From the NCBI RefSeq assembly GCF_036188265.1, contig NZ_CP108093.1, positions 3,423,001 through 3,487,000 of the forward strand: 64,000 bases of DNA, given 5' to 3'. The notes below the pieces were generated by a model. It was given only the letters and a program-made list of their open reading frames with translations. It had not been told where the DNA came from and did no database searches. Source of the DNA: Streptomyces sp. NBC_00247 (GTDB lineage: Bacteria; Actinomycetota; Actinomycetes; Streptomycetales; Streptomycetaceae). The translations under genes were made by a program, and so were the position numbers. This document shows, piece by piece, positions 33,626-41,124 of this stretch (positions are counted from its first letter, which is position 1; the number at the start of each line of letters is the position of its first letter).

Positions 33626-34987
33626 CTGCTGCCGGCTACCCGCCGGGCCCTGCTGCACCGCACCGCCACCGCTCAGCGGGACGGGCGCACCCCCTCCATG
33701 GTGGCCGGAGTGCTCCGGGACGGGCGGATCGGCTGGAGCGGGGGGCGCAGCGGTGTCGACGGACATGAACCCGACAGCGACACCCAGTACAGGATCGGCT
33801 CGATCACCAAGACCTTCACCGCCGTCCTGGTCCTCCGGCTGAGGGACGAGGGGCTGCTCGACCTGGACGAGCAGGTGGAGAAGCACCTGCCCGGCTCCGG
33901 AGTCGGAGGGGTGAGCATCCGCCAGCTTCTCGGCCACGGTGCGGGCCTCACCGCCGAGACACCGTCCCCGTGGTGGGAACGGACGCCCGGAGAGACTCGC
34001 CCGGACCTGGCCGCTGTCCTGGGCGAGCAGCCCTTCCGGCACCCGGCCGGCCTCCGTCACCACTACTCGAACCCCGGTTACACCGTGCTCGGTTCCCTCG
34101 TCGAGGCCGTACGGGGTGACTCCTGGGAGGCGGTCCTGCAGCGCGAGATCCTGGAGCCGTTGGGGATGCGCCGTACGAGCGTGGAGCCCCGGGCTCCGCA
34201 CGCGGGAGGCTGGGCAGTGCACCCCTGGGCGGATGTGATGTTGCCCGAGCCGAGCCACGATCTGGGGCTGATGGCTCCTGCCGGGCAGCTCTGGTCGACC
34301 GTCGGGGATCTCCTCACCTTCGCGGGCTTCCTCGCCGAGGGGGACGACAGGGTGCTGAGCGCTGCCTCGGTCCAGGAGATGCGGGCCCCCTCCGTGCCGC
34401 TCGAAAGCGGCGACTGGGAGGGTACGTACGGTCTCGGGCTCCAGGTCGTCCGCAGGGGCGGGCGCACTCTGTTCGGGCATTCCGGCTCGCTGCCCGGGTT
34501 CCTGGCCTGCCTCTGGGTGTGCGCGGAGGACGACGTGGCGGCCGTGGTGCTCACCAACGCGACGTCGGGTCCCCCGATCACCGAGGTGGCCCAGGACCTC
34601 GTACGGATCGTCGCGGAGGCGGAACCCCGCATCCCGGAGCCCTGGCGCCCGCTGCCCGAGGTCGACCAGGACCTGCTGGCCCTGACGGGACCCTGGTACT
34701 GGGGCACCCAGCGGTACGTGGTGAAGCTGCTCGACGACCGCGGTCTGGAGCTGGCCCCGCTGGCGGGGACCGGCCGGGGGGCGACGTTCCGGGCGGAGCA
34801 GGACGGCGGCTGGACCGGTCTCAGCGGATACCACGCGGGGGAGCGGTTGCGGATCGTACGGAACGACGACGGGTCGGTGGCCCATCTGGACCTGGGATCC
34901 TTCGTCTTCACCCGTGAGCCCTACGACCCGGTGGCGGCCATCCCCGGCGGTGTCGACCCGGAGGGCTGGCGAGGGCTGGCTCGCTGA
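33605..34987 (+). CDS. Serine hydrolase, beta-lactamase/D-Ala-D-Ala carboxypeptidase family
   Basis: 460 aa from ATG 33605 (MTSWNEELLPATRRALLH). The class C/PBP4*-like nucleophile motif SITK is in YRIGSITKTFTAVLVLRLRDEGLLDLD (about residues 65-68), the Tyr motif YSN at HHYSNPGYTVLGSL, and HSGSLPGF replaces KTG near 295. A C-terminal lipocalin-like domain (about 360-460, GPWYWGTQRYVVKLL) follows. No signal peptide is visible, so it is probably cytosolic, and an esterase or peptidase role is as likely as beta-lactam hydrolysis. A longer start at 33527 would cross the merR terminator. The start codon lies in a 32-bp inverted repeat. Confidence 0.82.
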   Translation: MTSWNEELLPATRRALLHRTATAQRDGRTPSMVAGVLRDGRIGWSGGRSGVDGHEPDSDTQYRIGSITKTFTAVLVLRLRDEGLLDLDEQVEKHLPGSGVGGVSIRQLLGHGAGLTAETPSPWWERTPGETRPDLAAVLGEQPFRHPAGLRHHYSNPGYTVLGSLVEAVRGDSWEAVLQREILEPLGMRRTSVEPRAPHAGGWAVHPWADVMLPEPSHDLGLMAPAGQLWSTVGDLLTFAGFLAEGDDRVLSAASVQEMRAPSVPLESGDWEGTYGLGLQVVRRGGRTLFGHSGSLPGFLACLWVCAEDDVAAVVLTNATSGPPITEVAQDLVRIVAEAEPRIPEPWRPLPEVDQDLLALTGPWYWGTQRYVVKLLDDRGLELAPLAGTGRGATFRAEQDGGWTGLSGYHAGERLRIVRNDDGSVAHLDLGSFVFTREPYDPVAAIPGGVDPEGWRGLAR

Positions 34988-35011
34988 GAGCCGCATCCGG
35001 TCTCCGTATCC

Positions 35012-35069
35012 GGTCCTCCCGGTCCGGTTCGGCGTTTCACGTGAAACGCCGAACCGGACCGGGAGGACC
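35012..35069. terminator. 58-bp perfect palindrome with parS at its centre
   Basis: 29-bp arms from 35012-35040 and 35041-35069 match without a single mismatch and without a loop. The inner 14 bp are parS 9; the outer 22 bp on each side are GC-rich (GGTCCTCCCGGTCCGG start). It lies between two convergent genes and should form a very stable hairpin in either transcript, or a cruciform in supercoiled DNA. Confidence 0.85.
35034..35047. other. parS: parS site 9
   Basis: Exact GTTTCACGTGAAAC at the exact centre of the 58-bp palindrome. Confidence 0.95.
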
Positions 35070-35081
35070 ATGGACGTTGGT

Positions 35082-35534
35082 TCAGAGCGCGAGCTTGAAG
35101 CCCACGTGGCTCGGGGTGAAGCCCAGGCGCTCGTAGAACCGGTGAGCGTCCGTCCGGGACGCGTCGGAGGTCAGCTGGACCAACTGGCACTCCTGGCGAC
35201 GGGACTCGTCAACGGCCCACTGGATCAGCCGCGTTCCGAGACCATTGCCGCGCTCCTCGCTGTGCACCCGGACCCCCTCGATGACGGAACGGGTGGCGCC
35301 ACGCCGCGACAGGCCGGGGACGATGGTGAGTTGGGCGGTCCCCACCACCCGGTCGCCGCGCACGGCGACCATCAGGTGCTGATTCGCATCGCCCGCGAGC
35401 CGGTGGAACGCCTTCTCGTACGGTGAGAGGTCGTCGGGAGACTCGCGTTGTGCGCCCAATGGGTCGTCGGCGAGCAGCGCGACGATGGTCGGGATGTCGG
35501 CCAGGGTCGCGGGCCGTATCAGCAGTTCCTTCAT
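35082..35534 (-). CDS. GNAT-family N-acetyltransferase
   Basis: 150 aa from ATG 35534. IRPATLADIPTIVALLADD at the N-terminus, the acetyl-CoA loop HSEERGNGLGTRLIQWAVDES (Q/RxxGxG/A) and the C-terminal HRFYERLGFTPSHVGFKL are standard GNAT elements. A longer start at 35543 (MLIMK) is possible. It begins 41 bp after the MarR gene on the same strand, so they are probably one operon. Substrate unknown. Confidence 0.85.
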   Translation of the reverse strand: MKELLIRPATLADIPTIVALLADDPLGAQRESPDDLSPYEKAFHRLAGDANQHLMVAVRGDRVVGTAQLTIVPGLSRRGATRSVIEGVRVHSEERGNGLGTRLIQWAVDESRRQECQLVQLTSDASRTDAHRFYERLGFTPSHVGFKLAL

Positions 35535-35574
35535 GATCAACACCCTATGCAGCGGCCGTCCCGACGAACACTGC

Positions 35575-36033
35575 CTACGCGGGGACCTTGAGCCCCTCGA
35601 CCGCCCTGACCAGCGGCGTCAGTTCGGGATGCTCGGCCGCCTCGTCGAGAGCGGCCCGCAGCGCGGTGTCGTTGGTGGGCCGGGCCTCCGTGAGCAGGGC
35701 GATGCCCGCTTCGGTCACGTCGGTGTAGATGCCCCGGCGGTCCGTGTCGCAGAGGTACCGGGTGAGCAGCCCCCTGTCCTCCAGGCGGGTCACCAGGCGA
35801 GTGGTGGCGCTCTGGCTCAGCACCACCGCGTCGGCCACCTGCTTCATCTGGAGATGGCCGCCGGGTCCCTGGTGCTGTCGGCTCAGTACGTCCAGCAGGG
35901 AGTACTCGCGGACGCTGAGGTCGTGACCGGCCTGCAGAGCCCGCTCGATGTGCGCCTCGATCTTTCCGTGCAGCAGGGAAAGAGCGCACCAGCCTTGGGA
36001 AAGGGCGGTCAGGGCGGGGTCCGTGGCGGTCAT
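35575..36033 (-). CDS. MarR-family transcriptional regulator
   Basis: 152 aa from ATG 36033 with GGAGGAGA upstream. Winged helix: YSLLDVLSRQHQGPGGHLQMKQVADAVVLSQSATTRLVTRLEDRGLLTRYLCDTDRRGIYTDVTEAGIALL, with the conserved DxRG wing. It diverges from an MFS exporter gene; the 138-bp gap has three TGCAAT repeats and a 23-bp imperfect palindrome, strongly suggesting MarR control of both directions. Inducer unknown; such pairs commonly give drug-inducible efflux. Confidence 0.88.
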   Translation of the reverse strand: MTATDPALTALSQGWCALSLLHGKIEAHIERALQAGHDLSVREYSLLDVLSRQHQGPGGHLQMKQVADAVVLSQSATTRLVTRLEDRGLLTRYLCDTDRRGIYTDVTEAGIALLTEARPTNDTALRAALDEAAEHPELTPLVRAVEGLKVPA

Positions 36034-36081
36034 CGTCTCTCCTCCGTGCGGGAGCTGCTTGCCTCCAGGATAGGGGACGCG

Positions 36082-36132
36082 TGCAATAGCCCGCGCTTGC
36101 AATTAACCAGCGTCTGCAATTATTGTGGACGC
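36082..36132. promoter_or_regulatory. Probable MarR operator region
   Basis: Direct repeats TGCAAT at 36082-36087, 36098-36103 and 36115-36120 (16- and 17-bp spacing). The last lies in an imperfect palindrome at 36110-36132 with outer arms GCGTC/GACGC and core CAATTATTG. Confidence 0.6.
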
Positions 36133-36171
36133 CTGTAAGGCGCAGACGCAATCTTCAGAAGAGGTGAACCC

Positions 36172-37386
36172 ATGCCGCTAGCGCTCCTCGCCCTCGCCAT
36201 CGGGGCTTTCGGAATCGGGACCACCGAGTTCGTGATCATGGGGTTGCTCCCCGAGGTGGCCGCGGACTTCCAGGTGTCCATCCCGGCCGCGGGCTTCCTG
36301 GTCACGGGGTACGCGCTCGGTGTGGTCGCGGGCGCCCCGCTCATGACGCTGCTGGGTACCAAGATCAGTCGCAAGCGCATGCTGATGCTGCTGATGGGCC
36401 TCTTCATCATCGGTAACGTCGTGTCCGCCCTGGCCCCCGTGTTCGGCGTCATGATCGTCGGACGAGTGATCGCCTCGCTCGCCCACGGAGCGTTCTTCGG
36501 TATCGGATCGGTCGTCGCGGCCGACCTGGTGGCCCCGCAGAAGAAGGCCGGCGCCATCGCCATGATGTTCACCGGTCTCACCGTCGCCAACGTGGTCGGC
36601 GTTCCGCTGGGCACGTACATCGGCCAGACCGCCGGATGGCGGGTCACGTTCTTCGTCGTCGCCGGCCTCGGAGTGATCGGCCTGCTCGGCGTGGCGAAGC
36701 TCGTGCCGGAACAGCCCCGTCCCGAAGGCGTACGACTCCGTCATGAGCTGGCGGCCTTCCGGAACGTTCAGGTCCTGCTCGCCATGGCCATGACGGTGCT
36801 GGGCTTCGGGGGCGTCTTCGCCGCGATCACCTACATCACTCCGATGATGACCGGGATCGCCGGTTTCGCGCCGTCCTCGGTCACCTGGCTGCTGGTTCTC
36901 TTCGGAGTCGGCATGGTGGGCGGCAACCTGCTGGGCGGGAAGTTCGCGGACCGGCATCTGATGCCGATGCTCTTCGTCACGCTCGGCTCACTCGCCGTCG
37001 TCCTGGCCCTGTTCACCGTGACCGCGCACAACAAGATCGCCGCGGCCGTCACCATCGTCCTCATCGGCGCCCTGGGGTTCGCCACCGTGCCGCCCCTGCA
37101 GAAGAGGGTGCTGGACCAGGCGTCGGGTGCTCCGACACTGGCCTCCGCCGTTAATATCGGCGCCTTCAACCTGGGCAACGCGCTCTCCGCCTGGCTCGGC
37201 GGCATCGTGATCGCGGCCGGTTTCAGCTACACCGCGCCCAACTGGGTCGGTGCCGCACTCGCGGGAGCCGCTCTGATCCTCGCGGTGGTCTCCAGCCTGC
37301 TGGAGCGCCACCAGGCGCGGGACAGCCGGATCGCCGCCACCCACGTCCCCGAACCGGCAGCCGTGCCGGCGACGGCCCAGTCCTGA
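36172..37386 (+). CDS. MFS transporter, DHA1 drug/sugar-efflux type
   Basis: 404 aa from ATG 36172 with AGAAGAGG upstream. Twelve TM segments. Opening ALLALAIGAFGIGTTEFVIMGLLPEVAADF and motif C-like GYALGVVAGAPLMTLLGTK are typical of AraJ/Cmx-like DHA1 exporters. It diverges from a MarR regulator and is followed 70 bp later by a GlcG-like gene, so a MarR-controlled export operon is likely. The exact drug cannot be stated; chloramphenicol exporters belong to this group. Confidence 0.86.
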   Translation: MPLALLALAIGAFGIGTTEFVIMGLLPEVAADFQVSIPAAGFLVTGYALGVVAGAPLMTLLGTKISRKRMLMLLMGLFIIGNVVSALAPVFGVMIVGRVIASLAHGAFFGIGSVVAADLVAPQKKAGAIAMMFTGLTVANVVGVPLGTYIGQTAGWRVTFFVVAGLGVIGLLGVAKLVPEQPRPEGVRLRHELAAFRNVQVLLAMAMTVLGFGGVFAAITYITPMMTGIAGFAPSSVTWLLVLFGVGMVGGNLLGGKFADRHLMPMLFVTLGSLAVVLALFTVTAHNKIAAAVTIVLIGALGFATVPPLQKRVLDQASGAPTLASAVNIGAFNLGNALSAWLGGIVIAAGFSYTAPNWVGAALAGAALILAVVSSLLERHQARDSRIAATHVPEPAAVPATAQS

Positions 37387-37456
37387 CTTTCCCCCCGGGC
37401 CGTCCCCACGACGGCCCGTACCTCGCACCGCATCACGCAACACCCAGGAGAACACC

Positions 37457-37885
37457 TTGAGCACCACCACCCGCACCGCCGTCGCGCCGCTCACCATCGA
37501 GGACGCGGAGGCTCTGATCGAGGCAGCCCGTACCGCCGCCGAGGCGGCCGGCGTCGCAGCCGCCGTCACCGTGCTCGACGCCGGTGGGCACCTGCTCGCC
37601 TTCCGCCGGGACGACCGCGCCGTCCTCATCGCGGGCGAGACCAGCACCCGTAAGGCCTACACCGCCCTGCAGCTGAACTCCCCCACGGCCGACCTCGTGG
37701 AGGCGGTCCAGCCCGGCGGGATCTTCCACTCGTTGACGACCGCGCTCGACCGTCCGCTGCTCTTCATCGCGGGCGGAGTGCCGGTGCACCGCGACGGTCA
37801 GCTGATCGGCGCCGTGGGTGTCGGTGGCGGTGCTCCCCAGCAGGACCACGGATTCGCCACCGGCGCCGTGGCCTCGCTGGTCTGA
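37457..37885 (+). CDS. GlcG/HbpS-like (DUF336) protein
   Basis: 142 aa from TTG 37457 with CAGGAG 7 bases upstream. TIEDAEALIEAARTAAEAAGVAAAVTVLDAGGHLLAFRRDDRA, TSTRKAYTALQL and GGVPVHRDGQLIGAVGVGGGAPQQDHGFA are diagnostic of the family. HbpS members bind heme in the secreted redox sensor HbpS-SenS of Streptomyces, but this one lacks a signal peptide, so it is intracellular and its ligand is unknown. It is downstream of the MFS exporter and convergent with a GNAT gene. Confidence 0.8.
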   Translation: MSTTTRTAVAPLTIEDAEALIEAARTAAEAAGVAAAVTVLDAGGHLLAFRRDDRAVLIAGETSTRKAYTALQLNSPTADLVEAVQPGGIFHSLTTALDRPLLFIAGGVPVHRDGQLIGAVGVGGGAPQQDHGFATGAVASLV

Positions 37886-37968
37886 CGTCTTTCTCCCGAC
37901 GCTCCGCGGCCGGGTCCGGTCGCGGAGCGTCCCGTTGACCCGGCAGCCGCGAGGGAGCGGCCGCCCCG

Positions 37969-38856
37969 TCAGCCCGTCGCGACGGTCAGCGGGGCGAATC
38001 TACGACTCCAGTCGCCGGGCACATCCGGGCACCCCTTGGCCATCAGCGCCGTGCTGGACACGGATGTCAGGCCGTGCTCGGCGAGCCAGCGCCGCAGCTC
38101 GGTGTGCCGGGCGTCGACTTCCACCCGCAGGGTGAGTTCCGTGACGGAGGCGAGCGAGGCCACCAGCGCCTTCGCGGTCTCCGTGTCCAGGGCGATGAGC
38201 GGCCCGACCACGTGGCTCCCGTCGCTGGGCCAGAGCGCTGCGAATCCCACCAGCTCGCCCGCCCGCTCGGCTACCCGGAAGTGATCCGAGAAAGCGGGCA
38301 ACCGGGCGAGCACCTGCGTCCGCTCGCCGCCGAAGACCGGGGCGTCGAGCGCCATGACCGCCGGCAGATCCCGGGCCGTCGCCCGACGCGTCGTCGCGGA
38401 CGCGTCGTCCGCTCCTTCGGCCTCCGCCCGCACGTCCTCCAGGAAACGTCCGACCAGCCTCTCCACGCTCCCCACGACGGCGAAGCCCAGCTTCTCGTAG
38501 AGAGGACGGCCCTGATCCGTCGCGAAGAGGGTCATGGGTGTGTCCCCGTGTGCGGCCAGAACATGGACGAGCAGACGGCGGCCCGCGCCCTGTCGTGCGA
38601 ACCGCTCCGCGACCAGCATCATGCCGAGCGCGGCGTGAGTGGGTCCGTAGGAGGTCACCACACAGGCGGCCGCCAGCCCCTTGCCGGTGGGATCGTCGAT
38701 GCCGTAGCCCGTACCCGCCGCGAGGAGCAGGCCCCACCGGTGTTCGTCCCGGGGCCATCCCCGGTCCTCGCTGAGATCGGCACAGGCGACCAAGTCGTCC
38801 CGGGTGAGAAGCCGGATGGGCAGGTTGTCGGGCAGGGCGTGCCGGATGCTGGGCAT
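37969..38856 (-). CDS. Two-domain GNAT N-acetyltransferase
   Basis: 295 aa from ATG 38856 (MPSIRHALPDNLPIRLLTRDDLVACADL); the frame is open much further upstream but only as a mirror of other sequence. The N-terminal GNAT domain has the acetyl-CoA loop AERFARQGAGRRLLVHVLAAHG and YEKLGFAVVGSVERLVG. A second acyltransferase-like half (about 150-295) carries LPAVMALDAPVFGGERTQVLARLPAF. Similar tandem GNAT proteins are common in streptomycetes; substrate unknown. Confidence 0.78.
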   Translation of the reverse strand: MPSIRHALPDNLPIRLLTRDDLVACADLSEDRGWPRDEHRWGLLLAAGTGYGIDDPTGKGLAAACVVTSYGPTHAALGMMLVAERFARQGAGRRLLVHVLAAHGDTPMTLFATDQGRPLYEKLGFAVVGSVERLVGRFLEDVRAEAEGADDASATTRRATARDLPAVMALDAPVFGGERTQVLARLPAFSDHFRVAERAGELVGFAALWPSDGSHVVGPLIALDTETAKALVASLASVTELTLRVEVDARHTELRRWLAEHGLTSVSSTALMAKGCPDVPGDWSRRFAPLTVATG

Positions 38857-39177
38857 GGAAGCCAGGCTGTCCGACCGTGAGGCGGCCCGTCCACCCGTTT
38901 GTCCCTTCCTTCGCCAAGGTTTTCCGCGCCTGTCCCGGGCGGCTCGCCTTCCGTCCGCGCGTCGGATCGAGGTGCGAGGTGCGGCGTCGGCGCTGCGCCG
39001 GGCTAGCCGTAGGGCGTGTTTCACGTGAAACGCCACCGGGGTGCGGTGTCGGGGCGTGCCGGTATGCCCGTTAGGTGTCCGTTGGGGCGAAGAATCCGGC
39101 AGACTACGAGCCGGGGAGCCGCGAACAGTGTCGGGCCATTCAGTCGACCGAGAGACAGTTCGAGGCGAGGCACAGTC
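38857..39177. other. Divergent gap GNAT/globin gene
   Basis: 321 bp containing parS 10 at 39018-39031 and presumably promoters for both flanking genes. No convincing gene or other repeat was seen. Confidence 0.5.
39018..39031. other. parS: parS site 10
   Basis: Exact GTTTCACGTGAAAC, 160 bp upstream of the globin-reductase start. Confidence 0.95.
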
Positions 39178-40470
39178 ATGGACGCTCCGACCAGTGGTCC
39201 GGCTGCCGGATCTCCGCAGCCGCCCCCACCACCCCGCCCGCGCCGTGCGGCGCGGGCCGCCATCCCACAACCCGCCGGTTTCCCCCGGCCGGGCCCTCCG
39301 CAGGACGGTGAACCGGCCGCCCCTCCGCAGGACGGCGAACCGTCGGCCGACGCGGTACTGATCCGACGGAATCTGGCGGAGATCGGCCCGCGCGCCGACC
39401 GGGCCACGGCGCACTTCTACGCGGTGCTCTTCCTGGGCAGTCCCGAACTGCGCGAGATGTTTCCGGCAGCCATGGACGTACAACGTGAACGGCTCTTCCA
39501 CGCACTGCTGACCGCGGCCGACCGCTTCGACGACCGGGTGGCGCTGACCGCTCACCTGTCGGCTCTGGGGAGGGGACATCGCCGGTACGGCACGCACCCC
39601 ACGCACTACCCCGCTCTCGGAGAAGCTTTGTTGGCCGCGGTGCGCCGCCACGCGCCACTCACCTGGGACAGCGAGAGCGAGGCCGCCTGGGTCCGCGCCT
39701 ACACGACCATCTCGCAGATCATGATCGACGCGGCGGCCGAGGAGGAGGCGCGGACCCCGGCCTGGTGGCAGGCCGAGGTGGTCACGCACGAGCGGAGAAC
39801 TCCGGACATCGCGGTGATCACCGTGCGGCCGGACCGTGCCTACCCCTTTCTCGCCGGGCAGTACACGGCGGTGGAGACACCCTGGTGGCCGCGTGTCTGG
39901 CGGCAGTACTCCTTCGCCTCCGCGCCGCGCCCCGACGGTCTGCTCACCTTTCACGTCAGAGCGGTCCCGGCCGGCTGGGTCTCCCAGGCCCTGGTGCACC
40001 GGGCGGGACCCGGCGACGTGCTGAGGCTCGGCGCCCCGGAGGGGGCGATGACGGTCGACCACACCAGCCACACCGGGCTGCTCTGCCTCGGTGGCGGCAC
40101 GGGCATGGCGCCCATCAGGGCGCTGGTCGAGGATGTCGCCGAACACGGCGACCGCCGGCGCGTCGACGTCTTCTGCGGGGCCCGCAGCGAGCGCGACCTC
40201 TACGACCTCGACGCCATGCTGCGACTTCAGCGGACGTACCCCTGGCTCGCCGTGCACCCGGTGGTCGCTGGCGGTCCGACCCGGGGCCGGACCGGGGAGA
40301 TCCCGCAGGCGGTACGGGAGACGGGACCGTGGGACGGACGGGACGCCTATCTCGCGGGACCGCCCGGCATGATCCGCAGGGGCGTGCGCGCCCTGCGGGA
40401 CGTGGGCGTCCCGGCGGGGCGCATCCACCACGACACCGTCGAGGAGCCGGTACGGACCGACCCGGCCTGA
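39178..40470 (+). CDS. Globin-FAD/NAD reductase (flavohemoglobin-like)
   Basis: 430 aa from ATG 39178. The N-terminal Pro-rich tail (about 1-45) is unusual. A globin domain (about 50-185) follows with B-helix Tyr in HFYAVLFLGSPELREMF and a proximal His candidate in RYGTHPTHYPALGEAL. The FAD domain (about 190-290) has WRQYSFASAPRPDGLLTFHVR (RxYS), and the NAD domain CLGGGTGMAPIRALVEDV with the C-terminal YLAGPPGMI. This is the Hmp-like architecture of NO dioxygenases, using NAD(P)H to turn NO and O2 into nitrate. Streptomycetes have several; the Pro-rich start is extra. It ends 1 base before the convergent Nudix gene. Confidence 0.85.
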   Translation: MDAPTSGPAAGSPQPPPPPRPRRAARAAIPQPAGFPRPGPPQDGEPAAPPQDGEPSADAVLIRRNLAEIGPRADRATAHFYAVLFLGSPELREMFPAAMDVQRERLFHALLTAADRFDDRVALTAHLSALGRGHRRYGTHPTHYPALGEALLAAVRRHAPLTWDSESEAAWVRAYTTISQIMIDAAAEEEARTPAWWQAEVVTHERRTPDIAVITVRPDRAYPFLAGQYTAVETPWWPRVWRQYSFASAPRPDGLLTFHVRAVPAGWVSQALVHRAGPGDVLRLGAPEGAMTVDHTSHTGLLCLGGGTGMAPIRALVEDVAEHGDRRRVDVFCGARSERDLYDLDAMLRLQRTYPWLAVHPVVAGGPTRGRTGEIPQAVRETGPWDGRDAYLAGPPGMIRRGVRALRDVGVPAGRIHHDTVEEPVRTDPA

Positions 40471-40471
40471 A

Positions 40472-40951
40472 TCAACCCAGGTCGGGAGCGTGCATGGCCC
40501 GTACGCCTTCGATGTTGCCGTCCAGGTAGTGGCGGAGGGAGAGCGGGACGAGGTGGACGGCGGCGATCCCGACCCGGCTGAAGGGGATCCGGACGATCTC
40601 GTACTCCCCGCAGGGAGCCTCGATCTCGGGGCCGTGGCGTTTGGAGAGGTCCATCGACGCCAGCCGGCAGACGAAGAAATGCTGGACCTTCACCCCCGCC
40701 GACCCGCCTTCCGCGATGTGTTCGACGGTGTCGACGAAGCAGGGCACCACGTCGACGATCTTGGCTCCCAACTCCTCGTCGATCTCCCGGTGCAGGGCGT
40801 CGACGACGGTCGCGTCCTCGGGTTCGACCCCGCCGCCTGGTGTCACCCAGTAGGGGTCCACCCCCGGCTTGGTCCGCTTGATCAGGACGAGTCGGTCGCC
40901 GTCGAGCAGGATGGCGCGTGCGGTGCGCTTGACCACAGGGCGTTCGGTCAT
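40472..40951 (-). CDS. Nudix hydrolase
   Basis: 159 aa from ATG 40951. The Nudix box reads GGGVEPEDATVVDALHREI then DEELGA: the REUxEExGU part is intact (about residues 55-63), but the first Glu of Gx5E is Ala in the simplest alignment. MTERPVVKRTARAILLDGDRLVLIKRTKPG and WVTPGGGVE are typical of NTP pyrophosphohydrolases. Substrate unknown. The stop is 1 bp from the convergent globin gene. Confidence 0.83.
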   Translation of the reverse strand: MTERPVVKRTARAILLDGDRLVLIKRTKPGVDPYWVTPGGGVEPEDATVVDALHREIDEELGAKIVDVVPCFVDTVEHIAEGGSAGVKVQHFFVCRLASMDLSKRHGPEIEAPCGEYEIVRIPFSRVGIAAVHLVPLSLRHYLDGNIEGVRAMHAPDLG

Positions 40952-41124
40952 GGCAAGAGAGTGGCCCGTCGGCACCCTTCCGAAACTCCCGGCGGCCGTT
41001 TCACGAGTGGTGAGCGGCAGCACCGGTCCGTCATCCGTACGCGCCCGCGTGGAAGGGGAAGGGCTCCGGTGCGCACGGAGACCTCCACCCGTGCGCACCG
41101 GAACTCCGGATGATCGCCGCGCGG

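Noticed and set aside
39016..39177. Upstream extension of the globin gene through parS 10
   Set aside because: The extra 54 residues are translated regulatory DNA; ATG 39178 begins the protein-like sequence.
40995..41010. parS-like GTTTCACGAG downstream of cca-like palindromes
   Set aside because: Only the left half matches; ParB sites need both halves of the palindrome.
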